NCBI GenBank assembly: GCA_037447655.1
Contig: JBBHKE010002609.1
Location: 62,001 to 126,000, forward strand
Source: Zygnema cylindricum
Taxonomy: Eukaryota > Streptophyta > Zygnematophyceae > Zygnematales > Zygnemataceae
Direction of reading: 5' to 3'
DNA length: 64,000 nt
This document shows, one piece after another, positions 31,924 to 43,123 of this stretch. The notes beneath the pieces were generated by a model. That model was not told the origin of the DNA. It was given only the letters and a program-made list of their open reading frames with translations, and did not search any database. The first letter of the stretch is position 1, and every line of letters starts with the position of its first letter. A program made the translations under genes and the position numbers.

Positions 31924-33325
31924 AGACACCGTTGTACAAGACAATTCTGGTAATTCCAAAAGTGAAGGCAAACTGACTGTGCGAAGGGAAGTAATTTCTA
32001 AGCTCCCGAGACTAGGTTGGTCGCGAGGGTGGATGGCGGCTTTATGAACAAGTGTTGAGGGTTTCACGTCTGAAGCGTCGCAGCGTGCGAGGGTATCGCA
32101 GCGTCCAACATTTATAAAGCTGCGCCGCTGTGGCGAAACCGAGGGTTCGTTGTTACCAACGTGGTGAAACACAATTGCGCCGTTGCGCTTCCCTGTCAGC
32201 GCAGCGGTGGCGCTGCGATCCTTTGACGGCATCTTAACCATGTTGCGCTGCGGTGGCTGCGGTGCTATAGCGCTGCGGCGCGATAACATTGCCGCTGCGT
32301 TCCTTTGCCCTGTCCCCAATATAATTGCGATGGTTGCGACACCGCGCTTCGCTCCTGTATTGCGGCCGCTGCGATTGCCCCTCCGGTGTAGCCGAGTGTC
32401 CGTACTCTGCTGAAACCGGTGCAGCAACTCAGGGGAATGCAGATCCTCCTCGTCCACCCAAAAGTCATCCTCAACACCGTAGCCCTTCCAACGCACCAAA
32501 TATTGGCTGGAGTTGGAATTCCGAGAGCGGCGCGACTGTAGGATCTCTTCCACCTCATACTCGTCCGAGGTACCCTGAAATGGTGGAAAAGGAGTATTTC
32601 GTCGTCGATTAGGAAACTGCGAATCAGAGTCGTGGAATGATTTAAGGAGTGAAACATGGAAGACATTATTGATATGCTAGTCCTTCAAAATATCCAACTT
32701 ATAAGCCACTTCGCCCACACGGGAAAGAATTGTGAATGGGCGCGTGAATTTCGGTGCCAACTTCTTAGAGAGGGCACCCGGCAAGGAGAGGTTTGCCATA
32801 TTAAGGCGAACTTTTTCCCCCACGCCAAAGACAGCGTCCTTCCGGTGAGCGTGGGCCTGCGACTTTTGGCGATCTTTTGCTTTCTGTAGTGCCTTGGTCG
32901 CCTTTTCCAAGTTTCCTTGCAGCGTTTTGGAAAAATCCAGAGCTACCGGCGTATAGTAATCCGCTACCAATAAGTTTTGGGGAAGAGTGGGGTGTCGTCT
33001 ATTTAGTGAGAATGGCTTAGCATTCGTAGACGAGTGCACCGCACGGTTGTACGCCACCTAGATCGTCGTTAGATGGTCCACCCAATCCGTTTGATGCACC
33101 GAGACATAAGCCCGCAACGCTTCCTCCAGAGTTCGATTCACCCTTTCAGTCTGACCATCAGTTTGAGGGTGGTAAGCTGTGGACATGGCCAACTGCGTGC
33201 CACACAGCGCAAATAGATTTCGCCAAAAGTGGCTCACGAATTTGCGATCGCGGTCGATGACGATCCTCTTCGGAAGTCCGTGATGGCGGAATATCTCCCG
33301 AAAGAATAAGTCCGCGATATCTCGA
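31924..33325 (-). pseudogene. pol: RE6 integrase C-terminal half and chromodomain (one stop)
   Basis: The core end with second Asp and Glu region (IVIDRDRKFVSHFW, AYHPQTDGQTERVNRTLEEA) is at about 33120-33300. A stop follows near 33060. Then comes the C-terminal domain (YNRAVHSSTNAKPF, a GPF-like module as RPFTILSRVGEVAYKLDI) to TAG 32677. In the same frame FHVSLLK leads to a chromodomain at 32407-32570: EYEVEEIL, QYLVRWKGY, DDFWVDEEDL. Chromodomains steer integration towards particular chromatin. After it, 32050-32400 encodes a low-complexity Arg/Ala/Gly-rich stretch from GC-rich GCAGCGC-like repeats. Confidence 0.88.
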
Positions 33326-33976
33326 CGTCAACCTCGACGTCACAAATTCAATATATTTTCGTGATGGCTATCCAATTTCGTTTTTTCGACTTTTCTCACT
33401 CGACTTGCCATAAAAATATAAATAAAAGTAGTTAAAAAAAAAAATCAACTATATTTCATTTTTTACCAATATTGTCGCGCCTCATTCTAAAAAGTGTGTG
33501 ATAAAAACAATACTGTGAGAGGGAGAGGGGAGATGCGACGACGGCTCAAAATCATGAATGACCACATGAATGAAAGTGGAGGTCCGAGACCCTTCTTGAT
33601 ATTTTTCCGTACAAACACGTGACGGTAAGGGAGGGAGAAAACGAGGACTCTCTCTCGTCCTAAAATTTTCTCACCCTTGTGGCGCATGCGTGAGTCGTCT
33701 TTCATTCGTTGTTTGGGTGATACTTGAACCCTCGCGAAGCTATTTTTAATATGGTTTTTTTTAAGGCTTTCTCTTGCCCCGGGTTCGATAAGAGAAAAAG
33801 GCCAAAATGCATTCACATGACGACCAACATGTAGTACATTCGAAGTATCGAATTGACGTTAACTGTATTTTGGTAAAAATGGTTTTCTCGTACGACTAAA
33901 GTTTTTCTCAAAGTCCTTTGAATTTTGGGCAAAATGACAAAGAAAAGTCGATACTTTAATACATGGGGACGCCCCT
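33326..33976. repeat. Non-coding repeat R2, tail of a TIR-type element
   Basis: The 33326-33560 part (GACGTCACAAATTC, TTTCGTTTTTTCGACTTTTCTCAC, TGTGAGAGGGAGAG) aligns with 35385-35610. The block ends with ACATGGGGACGCCCC at 33962-33976, resembling the right end of the 782-bp element (ACATGGGGATATACCC). Its left side is missing. A 109-codon minus frame inside shows no motif and is not called a gene. Confidence 0.5.
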
Positions 33977-33980
33977 TTAG

Positions 33981-34240
33981 AGTATGTGCCCATGTAATAG
34001 GTACTTTGAAGTAGTATTTTGGATTTTAGTGAAGATTCTCCATACTAATTTTTAGAGCGTTCCAATGTCGTAAAAATGAAGACGCAACTTTGAAATGTGA
34101 CGGTTGTACACGTGGGTACAACTTTGTGATGATTGCAGTCGATTACTAAATATATGACAATTGGTGACATCAACAAAAAAAAAGGACGATTGTAGATGTC
34201 GAGTTTCTTTGTGACATTGTAGATGAACAATGTTTTGTGA
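33981..34240. repeat. Non-coding repeat R1, head of a TIR-type element
   Basis: Starts GAGTATGTGCCCATGTAAT, similar to the left end of the 3171 element, then GTGAAGATTCTCC.TACTA, GTGACGGTTGTACACG and TTGTGACATTGTAGATG. The same order is found at 35152-35380. Confidence 0.55.
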
Positions 34241-35150
34241 CAATATAGGGGAAGAAAGAAAGGTTGTGGGAGAGGGCGAGAGGGAAAAAAATGGAAAGAT
34301 GGAATAGTTTGATTAAATTAAATTCATGTTTTAAAATTTTTGGGTTTAACAACATAACATTTGTTTTTTTCTCCGAAAACAATTTTGATATTTTTTTTTC
34401 TCCAAAAACAATTTTGATATTTTTTTTTCAATCGCAGGTTTTATAGAATAAGAATAAAGCCATATGTGATAAGTCACTTATTGTAAAAACGTGTTCAAGT
34501 AAATATAACAATATCTTGTTTTACTTGTAGTCTACGTGTCTTTTATGGATGAATGACTTTTGAGTTTTGCAATAAGATTACAATATAAAAAAATTATAAC
34601 ATGGATATTACCATGCACAATCCAAAGGTTAAATTTCTTTAGGGTAATTTTGACCTAAGTGTTTTATACGATGACGGCTATAAGTGGTTATAGTCCCCAA
34701 TTGTCACTTGTTACAGATGCATCACATTATCATAACAAGATTGAGAATTTTGACGTTTTATGATGTCTTGTTTCAAGATTTCGAGTTTGTATGCTTTCGT
34801 GGTCTACATTTTAACGATAAAAAAGTGCCATAAGATTCAATGTTATACGGTGGAAAATAATGTTTTATCTAAAGCTAATTTTTCTTGAAATGTGTCTATA
34901 ACATGATTCACCCTTTGTTCGTCACGTTTTTAGTAACGTTCATCTCAAATTCTTGAATTTAAGTAACGTTGTAGGATGTTGTGACGTTGTTGGAGAGGTT
35001 TTTGAATTTGATAATTTCCTATGCATAAATGCATATATATATATATATATATATATACGAATGACACTCGTAGCTTTTTCTCCCATTAAACCTTCCAATG
35101 TTGTAGGATCTGTTTTTCAAATATTTTAAGGAACAAAACTTAGGGTACTT
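34241..35150. other. Non-coding, with an AT microsatellite
   Basis: AT-rich, no gene. Contains a duplicated ACAATTTTGATATTTTTTTT block (34380-34430) and an uninterrupted AT dinucleotide run at 35033-35057. Confidence 0.6.
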
Positions 35151-35610
35151 TCGCATGTAACCAAAACTTTAGTCTTGTAACTTTGTTTTTAGCGAAGATT
35201 CTCCGTACTACTTTCAGAGCATTTGTATGTAAAGAAATAAAATAGATACTTTAGATTGTGACGGCTGTAGACAAGTACAAAACTCGCGACAATTGATGAC
35301 GTTTACAAAATAGCGACGGTTGTAGACGTCTACCTATTTGTGACATTGTAGGGTTTGTGACTTTTTTACGTCACGCTCAAGTTATGACAGCGTCGACGTC
35401 ATAAATTCTAAAACTTTCCGCCATGTTTTCTCGATTTCGTTTTTTAGTCTTTTCTCACTTTACTTAGCATCAAAATACGCCCAAAGATAACCGAAAAAAA
35501 ACGTTTTTAGCGAGCTTTCATTTGATACCATTATTGGTGTTTTTCATTGCAAAAATTATGAGATAGACACGGTAGTGAGAGAGGGAGAAAAAGATAAGCA
35601 CTCTCACGGA
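35151..35610. repeat. Repeat R1 followed by R2
   Basis: Starts TAGGGTACTTTCGCATGTAAC, then the R1 motifs (GCGAAGATTCTCCGTACTA, GTGACGGCTGTAGACAAG, GTGACATTGTAGGG) and the R2 motifs (GACGTCATAAATTC, ATTTCGTTTTTTAGTC, AGTGAGAGAGGGAG). It shows that R1 and R2 belong to one element type. Confidence 0.55.
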
Positions 35611-35944
35611 CTTTGATTTTGCAAAATAGCGTCCGTTGGTTGAGACCCCTCCTTGGCCCATGTACGAAAATCAGCGCACTGAAAATAGTACGCACAGACT
35701 AGAAACGTTCAGTGGGTTATATTTTTTGGGTACTCCACGCACAAAAAGTGTAAAAAACTCACGAAACTTGCGAAAACATCTGTGTTTTCGCTCACCTCAT
35801 GGAACATTTTTTTTAAATCACCTCGCGAGTTGATTTTATGTTAAGTGTGAACATAAGCTAGAAGGAAGCAAAAATGGGTCGAAATGCGCTAGACGACAAA
35901 TTGCATCGCGCTATATGTAATTATATAAGCTCCATTGCCGCACA
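35611..35944. other. Non-coding spacer
   Basis: No recognisable feature. A 65-codon open frame (35636-35833) has no known motif. Confidence 0.45.
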
Positions 35945-36596
35945 GAATTCGCAGGTCCAAAGAAGCTAATCTATGTAGTAACGACTCCAAGTTTATATAA
36001 ACCCAAATGATTGACCCCTTCACAATCAAAACCCCATTACAACTTCACCCCTGTGAAATAAGACTTTCTATGTGCTCAGTTCCACCACAGAATGCAAATT
36101 AGAATATGAGTTTAGATAACATTCCCCACTTTGACTTTCCTTTAGAAATGCAGCCACCTGGCAGGAAAACACTATGACTGACTACACCCCTTTGTAGCCT
36201 GGACTCCTTGAGTCGGCACCAAAAAGAATCACTTAAAATGGTCAACTGAGGTAAAAATTATGGCTTGCCAAAGTTAGCCTTTTTTAATAGATGCTCTCTG
36301 AAGAGAGGCGACTATCTACCAAAATATTATAAGTCCTAAAACCCCTCTCTAAACCCGCTAGTACTGAGGTACGCACCAATTACATAACTGTAGCGTACAA
36401 GAAAGTACACGTGCCGGAGTAATTTCTTTACAGTCAATGTATGACATCGCCATAATGTGACATTTTTCACATCCAAAATTGTCATCTCCCGTTTCAAAGA
36501 CTCCGCAATCCTTTAGGGTATTGCCACGTGTCCTTCGGAGTGGCGGCGCCCGAAAACGCCAAGACAGCCTTTCCGGAATCCCGGCTTGTAGAAATT
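35945..36596 (-). repeat. Truncated LTR related to RE10, inverted
   Basis: Read on the minus strand this matches the RE10 LTR: CCAAAGAAGC, CCCCATTACAACTTCACCC, TTCCACCACAGAATGCAAA, CTCCTTGAGTC, and GCCGCC-rich sequence near 36540. Its U5 end is missing. The other side is cut by the RE7 5' LTR. Confidence 0.75.
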
Positions 36597-37663
36597 GATG
36601 GTCATTTTTTTAAGTATTTTCTAGGTCTAAATAGAAATACAGAAAGAAGCGGAGGCAGTCTATCTCTAACTTCTCTCTCCAACTCCCACACTTGTCGCAG
36701 TCACTGAGAAGTTGGAGAGGAAGCTAGAGCCATGGCTACCTTGGCTATCCAGAGGTTTACGGGAAATAGATAAGTTGGTTTATTGAATGGTAGTTTGGTA
36801 ATTTATTTACTAAAAGATATAGTGATGTCACCTGGATTTTATCCTGGAACTTGCCGGACGTCAGGCAGTCGGTAGCCGATAACCTTATCCGTTAGGTCTA
36901 GAGCTAATGATACATGATATAGGATTTGATATTTATTTATACATTGTTACGAAGGATATTTCATTTAACGGAACTGCTTACGGTATACATAGAGTCAGTT
37001 ATGTAGAAGTACGGATTACGGTAGGGATAAGAAACAAGTACCGCGCATTTGTTTCTTTAAACGAAACAAATACCGCGCAAATATTTATGACGGCTCCAAT
37101 TGAAATCTGCATTCAATCGGACGGCCATGAAGAAAGCCAAGATCGCGGAAGAGATTCTCGGCGGTTTCTGGTCATCGCCACATCGGATGACACGTGGCGA
37201 AATTGCGTTGGATCGCGGCATATTCGGGAATATCGGGACCGAATCCGGATATGACATGTGTCGACATTTAGGACATGTCGTACAATATCCGTACACAAAG
37301 TACACCTGCAGCTATAATTTTTTGTACAGAAGTGTAATATCATTGGCTGCATACGTCAGTAGATAGAGTCTGTGAGAGAGATAAGACTTAGAAAAAATTG
37401 GTAGATAGGACCCTCTCTCCCACAGAGCTTCTGTAAAAAGGTCAACTTTGACCCTCCATAACTTTCTACTAAGGGGAGCATATTCATAGATTCTTTTTGC
37501 TATCGATTCAGGGGGGTCTTGCCTTCACAAGGGTGCAGGTGTTCAGAGGTTTTGTCTGCCAGGGTGGCAGTTGTTTTTGCTGAAACACAAAGGGGTCAGA
37601 GTTATCCTAGAGGCTTCTTGGAAGTTGTCCACTCTGAGGACTTATGGAGGTCTCAGAGGTTCA
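36597..37663 (+). repeat. RE7 5' LTR
   Basis: TGTAGAAATT...CAGAGGTTCA, 1067 bp. It carries a tRNA-like antisense module around 36831-36900 and closely resembles the RE9 LTRs. Confidence 0.9.
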
Positions 37664-38590
37664 TGTTATGGGCCCACCCTCTAGGGTACCCATCTTTAAT
37701 GGATCTGGCTTCATATACTCGGAAAGTATGATGATAGGAGCTCTATGCGAGAAAAGGTTTTGGGGGATAGTGAGTGGACGAGTGGGGTGTCCATCAAGTC
37801 TTGGAGTCTCTCCAGGGTTTCGAGGAAGCATATTCAGAAGGAAAGCAGATCCATCTCCAACGGAGGAGACAAAGGAAGGAGAGGTGGTGGACAAAGCAAT
37901 GGAGAAGGAGACGACCTCACCAATAGCAACAGGTCAGCATTAATGTCACCTATTCCAAGAAACAAGGAGAATGATACCGATACCTGGGACTTCAACAATA
38001 TGGCGGCAAAGCACTTCATCCTCCGCCATCTTACTCAAGAGCTTGCATGTCCACATTTACAGGTAGAAAGGGCATCCGATCTTTGGATGGCTCGCATAAA
38101 GATGTACCGAAGTGGTAGGATTCAGCAACAACAGTTGGCTGATCAGAAAGTTAAGGAGTATGTATACAAATGGGGGAAGATGTTGGATTTTTGCAATGAG
38201 CTTGCTACATTGTTCACGGAGCTAGAGAGTGCTGAAAAAGTTTTTAGTGAAAAAGAAAAGGTTAACTGTTTACTAATGAAGTTACCCGATGAGTTCGAGA
38301 ACATAGTCAACCGAATGGAGGACTTGCCGGACTCAAAGTGGATATGGAACTCAGTGGTAGAGATGATTCTCGTTCGGGAGAATACAATTGAGATCTGAAG
38401 GGGAGGAAAGAGTGGGCAAGCCCTGGCAACTGCGACCGATTGGAGGAACAAGGAGTCCCGCAAACCAGTCGGAAACTATGGAGGGAGGGAGCAGAAATAT
38501 CAGACCGACGAGTTCGGACCAAGGACTCCCAAAGGTTTATGTCATTTTTGTAAGAAACCGGGGCACTATATGGCAGATTGCACTAAGCTA
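37644..38590 (+). pseudogene. gag: RE7 gag, frameshifted
   Basis: Gag starts in 37644-37943 (MEVSEVHVMGPPSRVPIFNG; the first eight residues lie in the LTR) and shifts to the frame ending at 38398. Recognisable pieces are FIYSESMMIGALCEKRFWGIVSG, DTDTWDFNNMAAKHFILRH, ASDLWMARIKMYRSG, CNELATLFTELESA and LLMKLPDEFENI. A CCHC zinc knuckle CHFCKKPGHYMADC is encoded at about 38538-38579. The order and length match gag of RE9 and RE10. Gag would form the particle and package RNA. Confidence 0.87.
37664..37678 (+). promoter_or_regulatory. RE7 primer binding site, half tRNA-iMet type
   Basis: TGTTATGGGCCCACC follows the LTR terminal CA. It matches the anticodon-arm complement of plant initiator tRNA-Met at 14 of 15 positions and includes the gag ATG (37668-37670). 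Confidence 0.65.
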
Positions 38591-39271
38591 ACCGAGCTTC
38601 GGTTAAAGGAGGGGCAGGCCGGTGGAACCCCGAGAGGAAAGAAAAAGGCACTTGTGACACAGGTACATGAGGCGGAATCCGAAGATGAGGACGTTGAGCA
38701 TCTATTGGATGAGGAGTTGGAGGTGAAAAACGAGGTCGAAATTCCACGAAGGCAGAAATGTGCTTACGGTGGATTGAAAGGTGAAGCAGGCTGGATTATA
38801 AATTCAGGTGCCTCCATGCACATGTGTAAGGATAAGCACCTGTTCACTAAGATAAAAAAAATTCCCACCGTAGAGATAGAGTACAGAGATGGGAGGAGAG
38901 TCACTACTACTCTTGAAGGATCGGTAGATCTGAAGGTGTTAGTAGAAGGAAAGACATCCATAGTAACATTCTCCGATGTATTGTTTATTTCGGAGCTGAA
39001 CAAAAACCTTATCTCTACATCTGTATTAGATGATAAGGGTTTTTTTACTAGCACTAGGGAAGGAGTCTTTACTGCTAGTTTTGAGGAGGATGTCTATTTC
39101 ATTGCTGAGAAAGGTAGCCATGGGATGTTTAGGCTGATCTTAAGTAATGAAACGAAGAAACTTTATTATGCTGGTGTTCATGATATTATGATGTGGCATA
39201 AGAGGCTTGGGCATGTGAATCTAGATAAGTTAAGAGAGATGAAAAAGATGGGAGTGGTTGAAGGGATTTAG
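38570..39271 (+). pseudogene. pol: RE7 protease and start of integrase
   Basis: An open frame with the protease at GWIINSGASMHMC (near 38790-38830). The catalytic Asp is replaced by Asn (NSGAS instead of DSGAS), so the protease would be dead. It continues into the integrase zinc-binding region (MMWHKRLGHVNLDKLREMKKM) and ends in a TAG at 39269-39271. The acidic linker (ESEDEDVEHLLDEELEV) before the protease is shared with RE9. Confidence 0.87.
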
Positions 39272-39831
39272 TTCAGTGAGAGTGATAATATAAGTGATTG
39301 TAGTGGATGTGCTCAAGGTAAAGCACACAGATTACCCTTTCCTAAAACAGCCACCTACAAGGGAGAAAAAAAAATCTAGATTTATTACACACATATATTT
39401 GGGGACCGGCTAAAGTGCCCTCACCGGGGGGGAAGAAATTTATGATGACTATCACTGATGATTGGTCTCAGTATTCCAGGGTGTATTATTTGAAAAACAA
39501 GTCAGAAGCTCAGGATTGTTTTAGACAATATAAAGCATGGAGCGAAAAACTCCATGAAACTCCAATCAAGAGAATAAGGAGTGACAATGGTTGAGAGTAT
39601 ACTTCTAACCAGTTTGAGGATTTTTTGAGGGAAGATGGAGTCCAACACCAAAAGTCAGTTCCTGAAAACCCAGAACAGAATGGGGTAGCTGAAAGGTTAA
39701 ATAGAACACTAAGTGATAGTGCTAGAAGTATGTTGTCTGATAAGAAGATATGAAAAAGGTTTTGGGCAGAAGCAATGAACTGTGCTAATTACCTCAAAAA
39801 TAGAGTTCTTACTTCAGCTATAAAAGACTTA
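39272..39831 (+). pseudogene. pol: RE7 integrase core, truncated by LTR fragment
   Basis: Integrase core with several stops: CSGCAQGKAHRL, HTYIWGP (first catalytic Asp changed to Tyr), MMTITDDWSQYSRVYYLKNKSEA, RSDNG followed by a stop, and PEQNGVAERLNRTL with the Glu region. It stops after NYLKNRVLTSAIKD, where LTR sequence begins. RE9 continues here with about 100 further residues that are absent from RE7. Confidence 0.85.
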
Positions 39832-40107
39832 GAAAAATTTGATAGATTGGACCCTCTCTCCCAGAGAGCTCCTGTACAAAAGGTCAACTTTGACCCTTCA
39901 TAACTTACTGCTCAGGGGAGCAAATTCAGAGATTCTTTTTGCTATAGACTCAGGGGAGTCTTGCCTTTACAGGGGTGAAGGTGGTCAGAGTTTTTGTTTG
40001 CCAGGGTGGCAGTTATTCTTGCTGAAACACAAAGGGGTCAGGGTTATCCTAGAGGCTTCGTGTGAGCTGCCTACTTTGAGGTCCTATGGAGGTCTCAGAG
40101 TTACAAA
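39832..40107 (+). repeat. LTR fragment inside the RE7 integrase gene
   Basis: From ACTTAGAAAAATTTGATAGA to GAGGTCTCAGAGTTACAAAG the sequence is the last 280 bp of this family's LTR, same orientation. Codons for the integrase tail resume at GTGGATCCATTCAAGTATAA. The apparent ORF 39839-40255 is therefore not a gene. Confidence 0.85.
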
Positions 40108-41420
40108 GTTTGTGGATCCATTCAAGTATAAAACGTCAGTAAAATCAGATTTGAGTCAAAAAATTCCGATGCTATTGAGCTTCCTAACTATCTTGGTTTC
40201 AGAGAAGATGACATTCTCACAAGTACAAATCAGACTGAGAAGGACTCGGCCGTGACATTCGAATGACAAATCTACTCGAAGCGGAAGACATTGTGGAAAT
40301 TGTTTCGGAATTGAGGGACAAGGGAAAAGTCGAGATTGTTCGAAAGAACCCATGGGAACCATCTATTCCGGCCACAGATTTTGAGGGAGAAACGAGAAGT
40401 AGCAAAAGGTTGTAAGAAAAACAGGTTAATAATAAGGCAACAAAACTATCTCATCCGGATGAACCTCACACTGATGGAGAGGCGATGAATTGTCCAAAAA
40501 AGAAGAAGTGGAAGACAACCATCAATAAGGAGATGGCCTCAATTATGGTAGCCTATACTTGGGAGCTGGTGAATTGTCCACCTAATCGAAAACCAATCGA
40601 TTGTAAGTGGGTGTTCAAATTAAAATTGAACCCAGATAACACCATTGAGAACTACAAGGCCCAGTTAGTGGCTAAAGGATTCTCACAGAAAGAGGGAATC
40701 GACTACGAAAAAACCTTTGCCCCGGTCGTCAGATTTCCCTCCGTCCGCATAATTATCGGTTTGGCAGCAACGAAAGACATGGAGGTGCACCAGATGGACA
40801 TCAAGACAACCTTTTTGTATGGAGAATTGTAAGAGGAGATCTTCATGTGACAACCCGAAGGATTAGTAAGGGAGGAGAGGAGAGTAAGGTTGCCGGCTAA
40901 TTAAATCTCTTTATGGTTTGAAATTGGCGCCCCGACAGTGGAATATGAAGCTTGATGAGTTTCTTACCGGTCTAGGATATATCCGGATCAACTCAGATTA
41001 CTCTATCTTTGTTTTTGAAGATGAAGAAGGTGTTATTTTTATTGCAATTTATGCTGATGATTTACTTGTTCTAAGTAAATCAATGGATAAAATCAATAAA
41101 TTGAAAACGGATCTTAAAAGGAGATTTGAGATGGAAGATATGGGGGAGGCAAGACATATTTTGGGAATTCAAGTAGGAAGAGACCGAGAAAGAAAGATTA
41201 TAAGACTAACTCAAAAAGAAGCAATAGGGAACATGTTGGAAAAGTTTCACAAGAATAAGGCTAATAGTTGTACAACACCAATGGAATTCAAGAAGGGAAG
41301 TGAGGGGAGTGTGGAAGAAGAAGTCATAATCTAAGACAAGGAAGTAGGTCCGAAAGAACAGAAGTTCATGTAGACTATTCCTTACAAGCAAGTAGTGGGA
41401 AACCTAATCTATTATATAAA
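40108..41420 (+). pseudogene. pol: RE7 integrase tail and reverse transcriptase
   Basis: The integrase tail (VDPFKYKTSVKS) is followed by RT in pieces. 40485-40832 holds CKWVFKLKLNPDNTIENYKAQLVAKGF, DYEKTFAPVVRFPSVR and VHQMDIKTTFLYGEL before a TAA. 40918-41334 holds KLAPRQWNMKLDEFL, FIAIYADDLLVLSKS and GEARHILGIQVGRDRERK. The catalytic motif is YADD; both aspartates are present. Stops and frameshifts lie between the pieces, so no active enzyme is encoded. Confidence 0.88.
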
Positions 41421-42032
41421 TTGTACCCGGCCGATTTGGCTGCAGCTGAAGGAGTGCTGAGTAGAACTTTAAATTCTCCCACTAAGAGAGATTGGGAGGC
41501 AGCTAAAAGAGTACATAGATATATGATAGAAACTAGGGATCTATTGATGCATTTGGGTGGAGGGAATACTGACATCGCTACTTGGAGAGATGCCATTTAT
41601 GGTGATGCTTCAATGAGGAGATGTACTTCTTCATATGTATTGTATGTGGGTGATGGAGCTTGTTGTTGGAGTAGCAAACAGCAAAAGGTTATTGCTCAGT
41701 CCACCATGGAGGCTAAGTTTATGGCCTCTTGCACTGCTGTTAAAAAATTGATGTGGGTCAAGTCTTTGTTTGGTGAGCTTGGTCACCTTAAGAGCGATGT
41801 GCATAATTTTTTTTGTGATAATCAAGCAACAATCGCTAATGCTACCAATCCTGAAAATCATATTAAAGCCAAACACATGGATCTAAGACTTAGCTTTGTT
41901 AGAGAGAAGGTAGAAAACAAAATAATCAGTTTAGAGTATAGACCAAATAGCAAGATGGTAGCCGTCATGATGACCAAACTTGTGCCTTCACCTAAGCAAA
42001 TTTTCTGCAAGGAGAAGTGTGGTCTGAAATGA
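41421..42032 (+). pseudogene. pol: RE7 RNase H
   Basis: Open for 203 codons from the RT connection (PADLAAAEGVLSRTLNSP) through RNase H (IYGDASMRRCTSSYVLYVGDGACCW, AQSTMEAKFMASCTAV, FCDNQATIANATNP, KHMDLRLSFVREKVENK) to its natural stop. Relative to intact copies AEYMA reads AKFMA, so an acidic residue (Glu to Lys) is lost. The polypurine tract follows within 20 bases. Confidence 0.87.
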
Positions 42033-42047
42033 AAGAGTGACTAGAAA

Positions 42048-42057
42048 ATAAGGGGAG
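42048..42057 (+). other. RE7 polypurine tract
   Basis: AATAAGGGGAG directly precedes the LTR start TGTAGAAATT. The same tract (AATAAGGGGAG) occurs in RE10. Confidence 0.85.
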
Positions 42058-43123
42058 TGTAGAAATTAATGGTTCCTTTAGTTTTTCTAGGTCTAAAATT
42101 AAATGTAGAAAAGAAGACGAGGCAGTCTGCCTCTAACTCCTTTCTTCAGCTCCCACACTTGTTGTAGCCACTGAAGGTTGAAGAGGGAGCTAGAGCCATG
42201 GCTGCCGGTGCTATCAAGAGAGAGAAAGGCAGTTGTTGTTGAAAAGAGGTTATTAATAGTTCACTTCTCTATTTTAGTTATACTTTAAAGAGAGAGAGTG
42301 AGGATCAAAGGCAAGCCATGGCTGCCACCATATTTAGAAAATGGCAGATTTTGATATAGAGGATATTTTACCAAAATGTTGCCAAGATCCTGATTTTGAA
42401 CTTGCAGCCTCTAGATTTTATATAGCCGAGCGCCTTTACCATTAACGCGCTACGAAACGAAACACGTGACGGATTTCAAAGATATATAAACATTAACACA
42501 ACGGCTAATTAACACCAAACTAACGAAGAGGAACAATAAATGCACGTACGCAAATCTGAACCGTGTAAAATATGTTTTGATCGAACGGCCACCATTGTAG
42601 TCACCACCCGAAGTGAGCTTTTGGCGGCATTCCGAGATAGCATCATGCGGTGCCACGTGGTGCCGCATTATTTGATACCAGCGAAGATGGGAGGAGGAAC
42701 CATGGCTCCCAATTTGAGAGGTGTTACCTTGTAGACTATCTCGTACAATAGACGTGCAATACGTACATCTCCCATTGTACCTTCTTATACTATATAGTGT
42801 TGCTCTTGGACTAAGGTTTAGTAGTAGGTAGTCGTGATTAGGCAGACCAAGACTTAGTGATATTTAGGTACCTCTCTCTAAGAGAGTTTGTAACAATAAA
42901 GGTTATTTTGGACCAACCATAACTTACTACTCAGGGAATCAAATTTAGAGATTCTTTTTGCTATTAACTCAGGGGTGTATCGCCTTTACCGGGTGAAGAT
43001 GGTCAATGTTTTTGTCAGTCAAGGTGACAGCTATTCTTGCTGAAACACAAAAGGGACAAGGTTATCCGAGAGGTTTTTTGTGAGCAAACTACTCTAAAGT
43101 CCTATGGAGTTCTCAGAGTTGCA
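42058..43123 (+). repeat. RE7 3' LTR (different subtype)
   Basis: TGTAGAAATT...CAGAGTTGCA, 1066 bp. The first 130 bp and last 250 bp match the 5' LTR, but the middle is clearly different. A tRNA-like antisense module lies around 42370-42455. Confidence 0.85.

Larger units (their letters stand above)
30473..33325 (-). mobile_element. RE6: Ty3/gypsy chromovirus, 3' part
   Basis: A minus-strand element with 3' LTR, a polypurine tract, an additional ORF, a chromodomain and the integrase C-terminal half. It inserted in RE5. It is cut off in the integrase core near 33325, where unrelated non-coding repeats begin. The second copy RE8 confirms the LTR end and the additional ORF. Confidence 0.9.
36597..43123 (+). 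mobile_element. RE7: Ty1/copia element with mismatched LTRs
   Basis: A plus-strand element with LTRs of 1067 and 1066 bp and the order gag, protease, integrase, RT, RNase H. Flanks do not duplicate: CGGCT before, AGAAG after. The U3 halves of the two LTRs are very different, so the two ends probably come from different insertions joined by recombination. Integrase is partly replaced by an LTR fragment. Confidence 0.88.

Noticed and set aside
39839-40255. A 138-codon ORF inside RE7
   Set aside because: It is LTR sequence (the last 280 bp of the family LTR) misread as coding.
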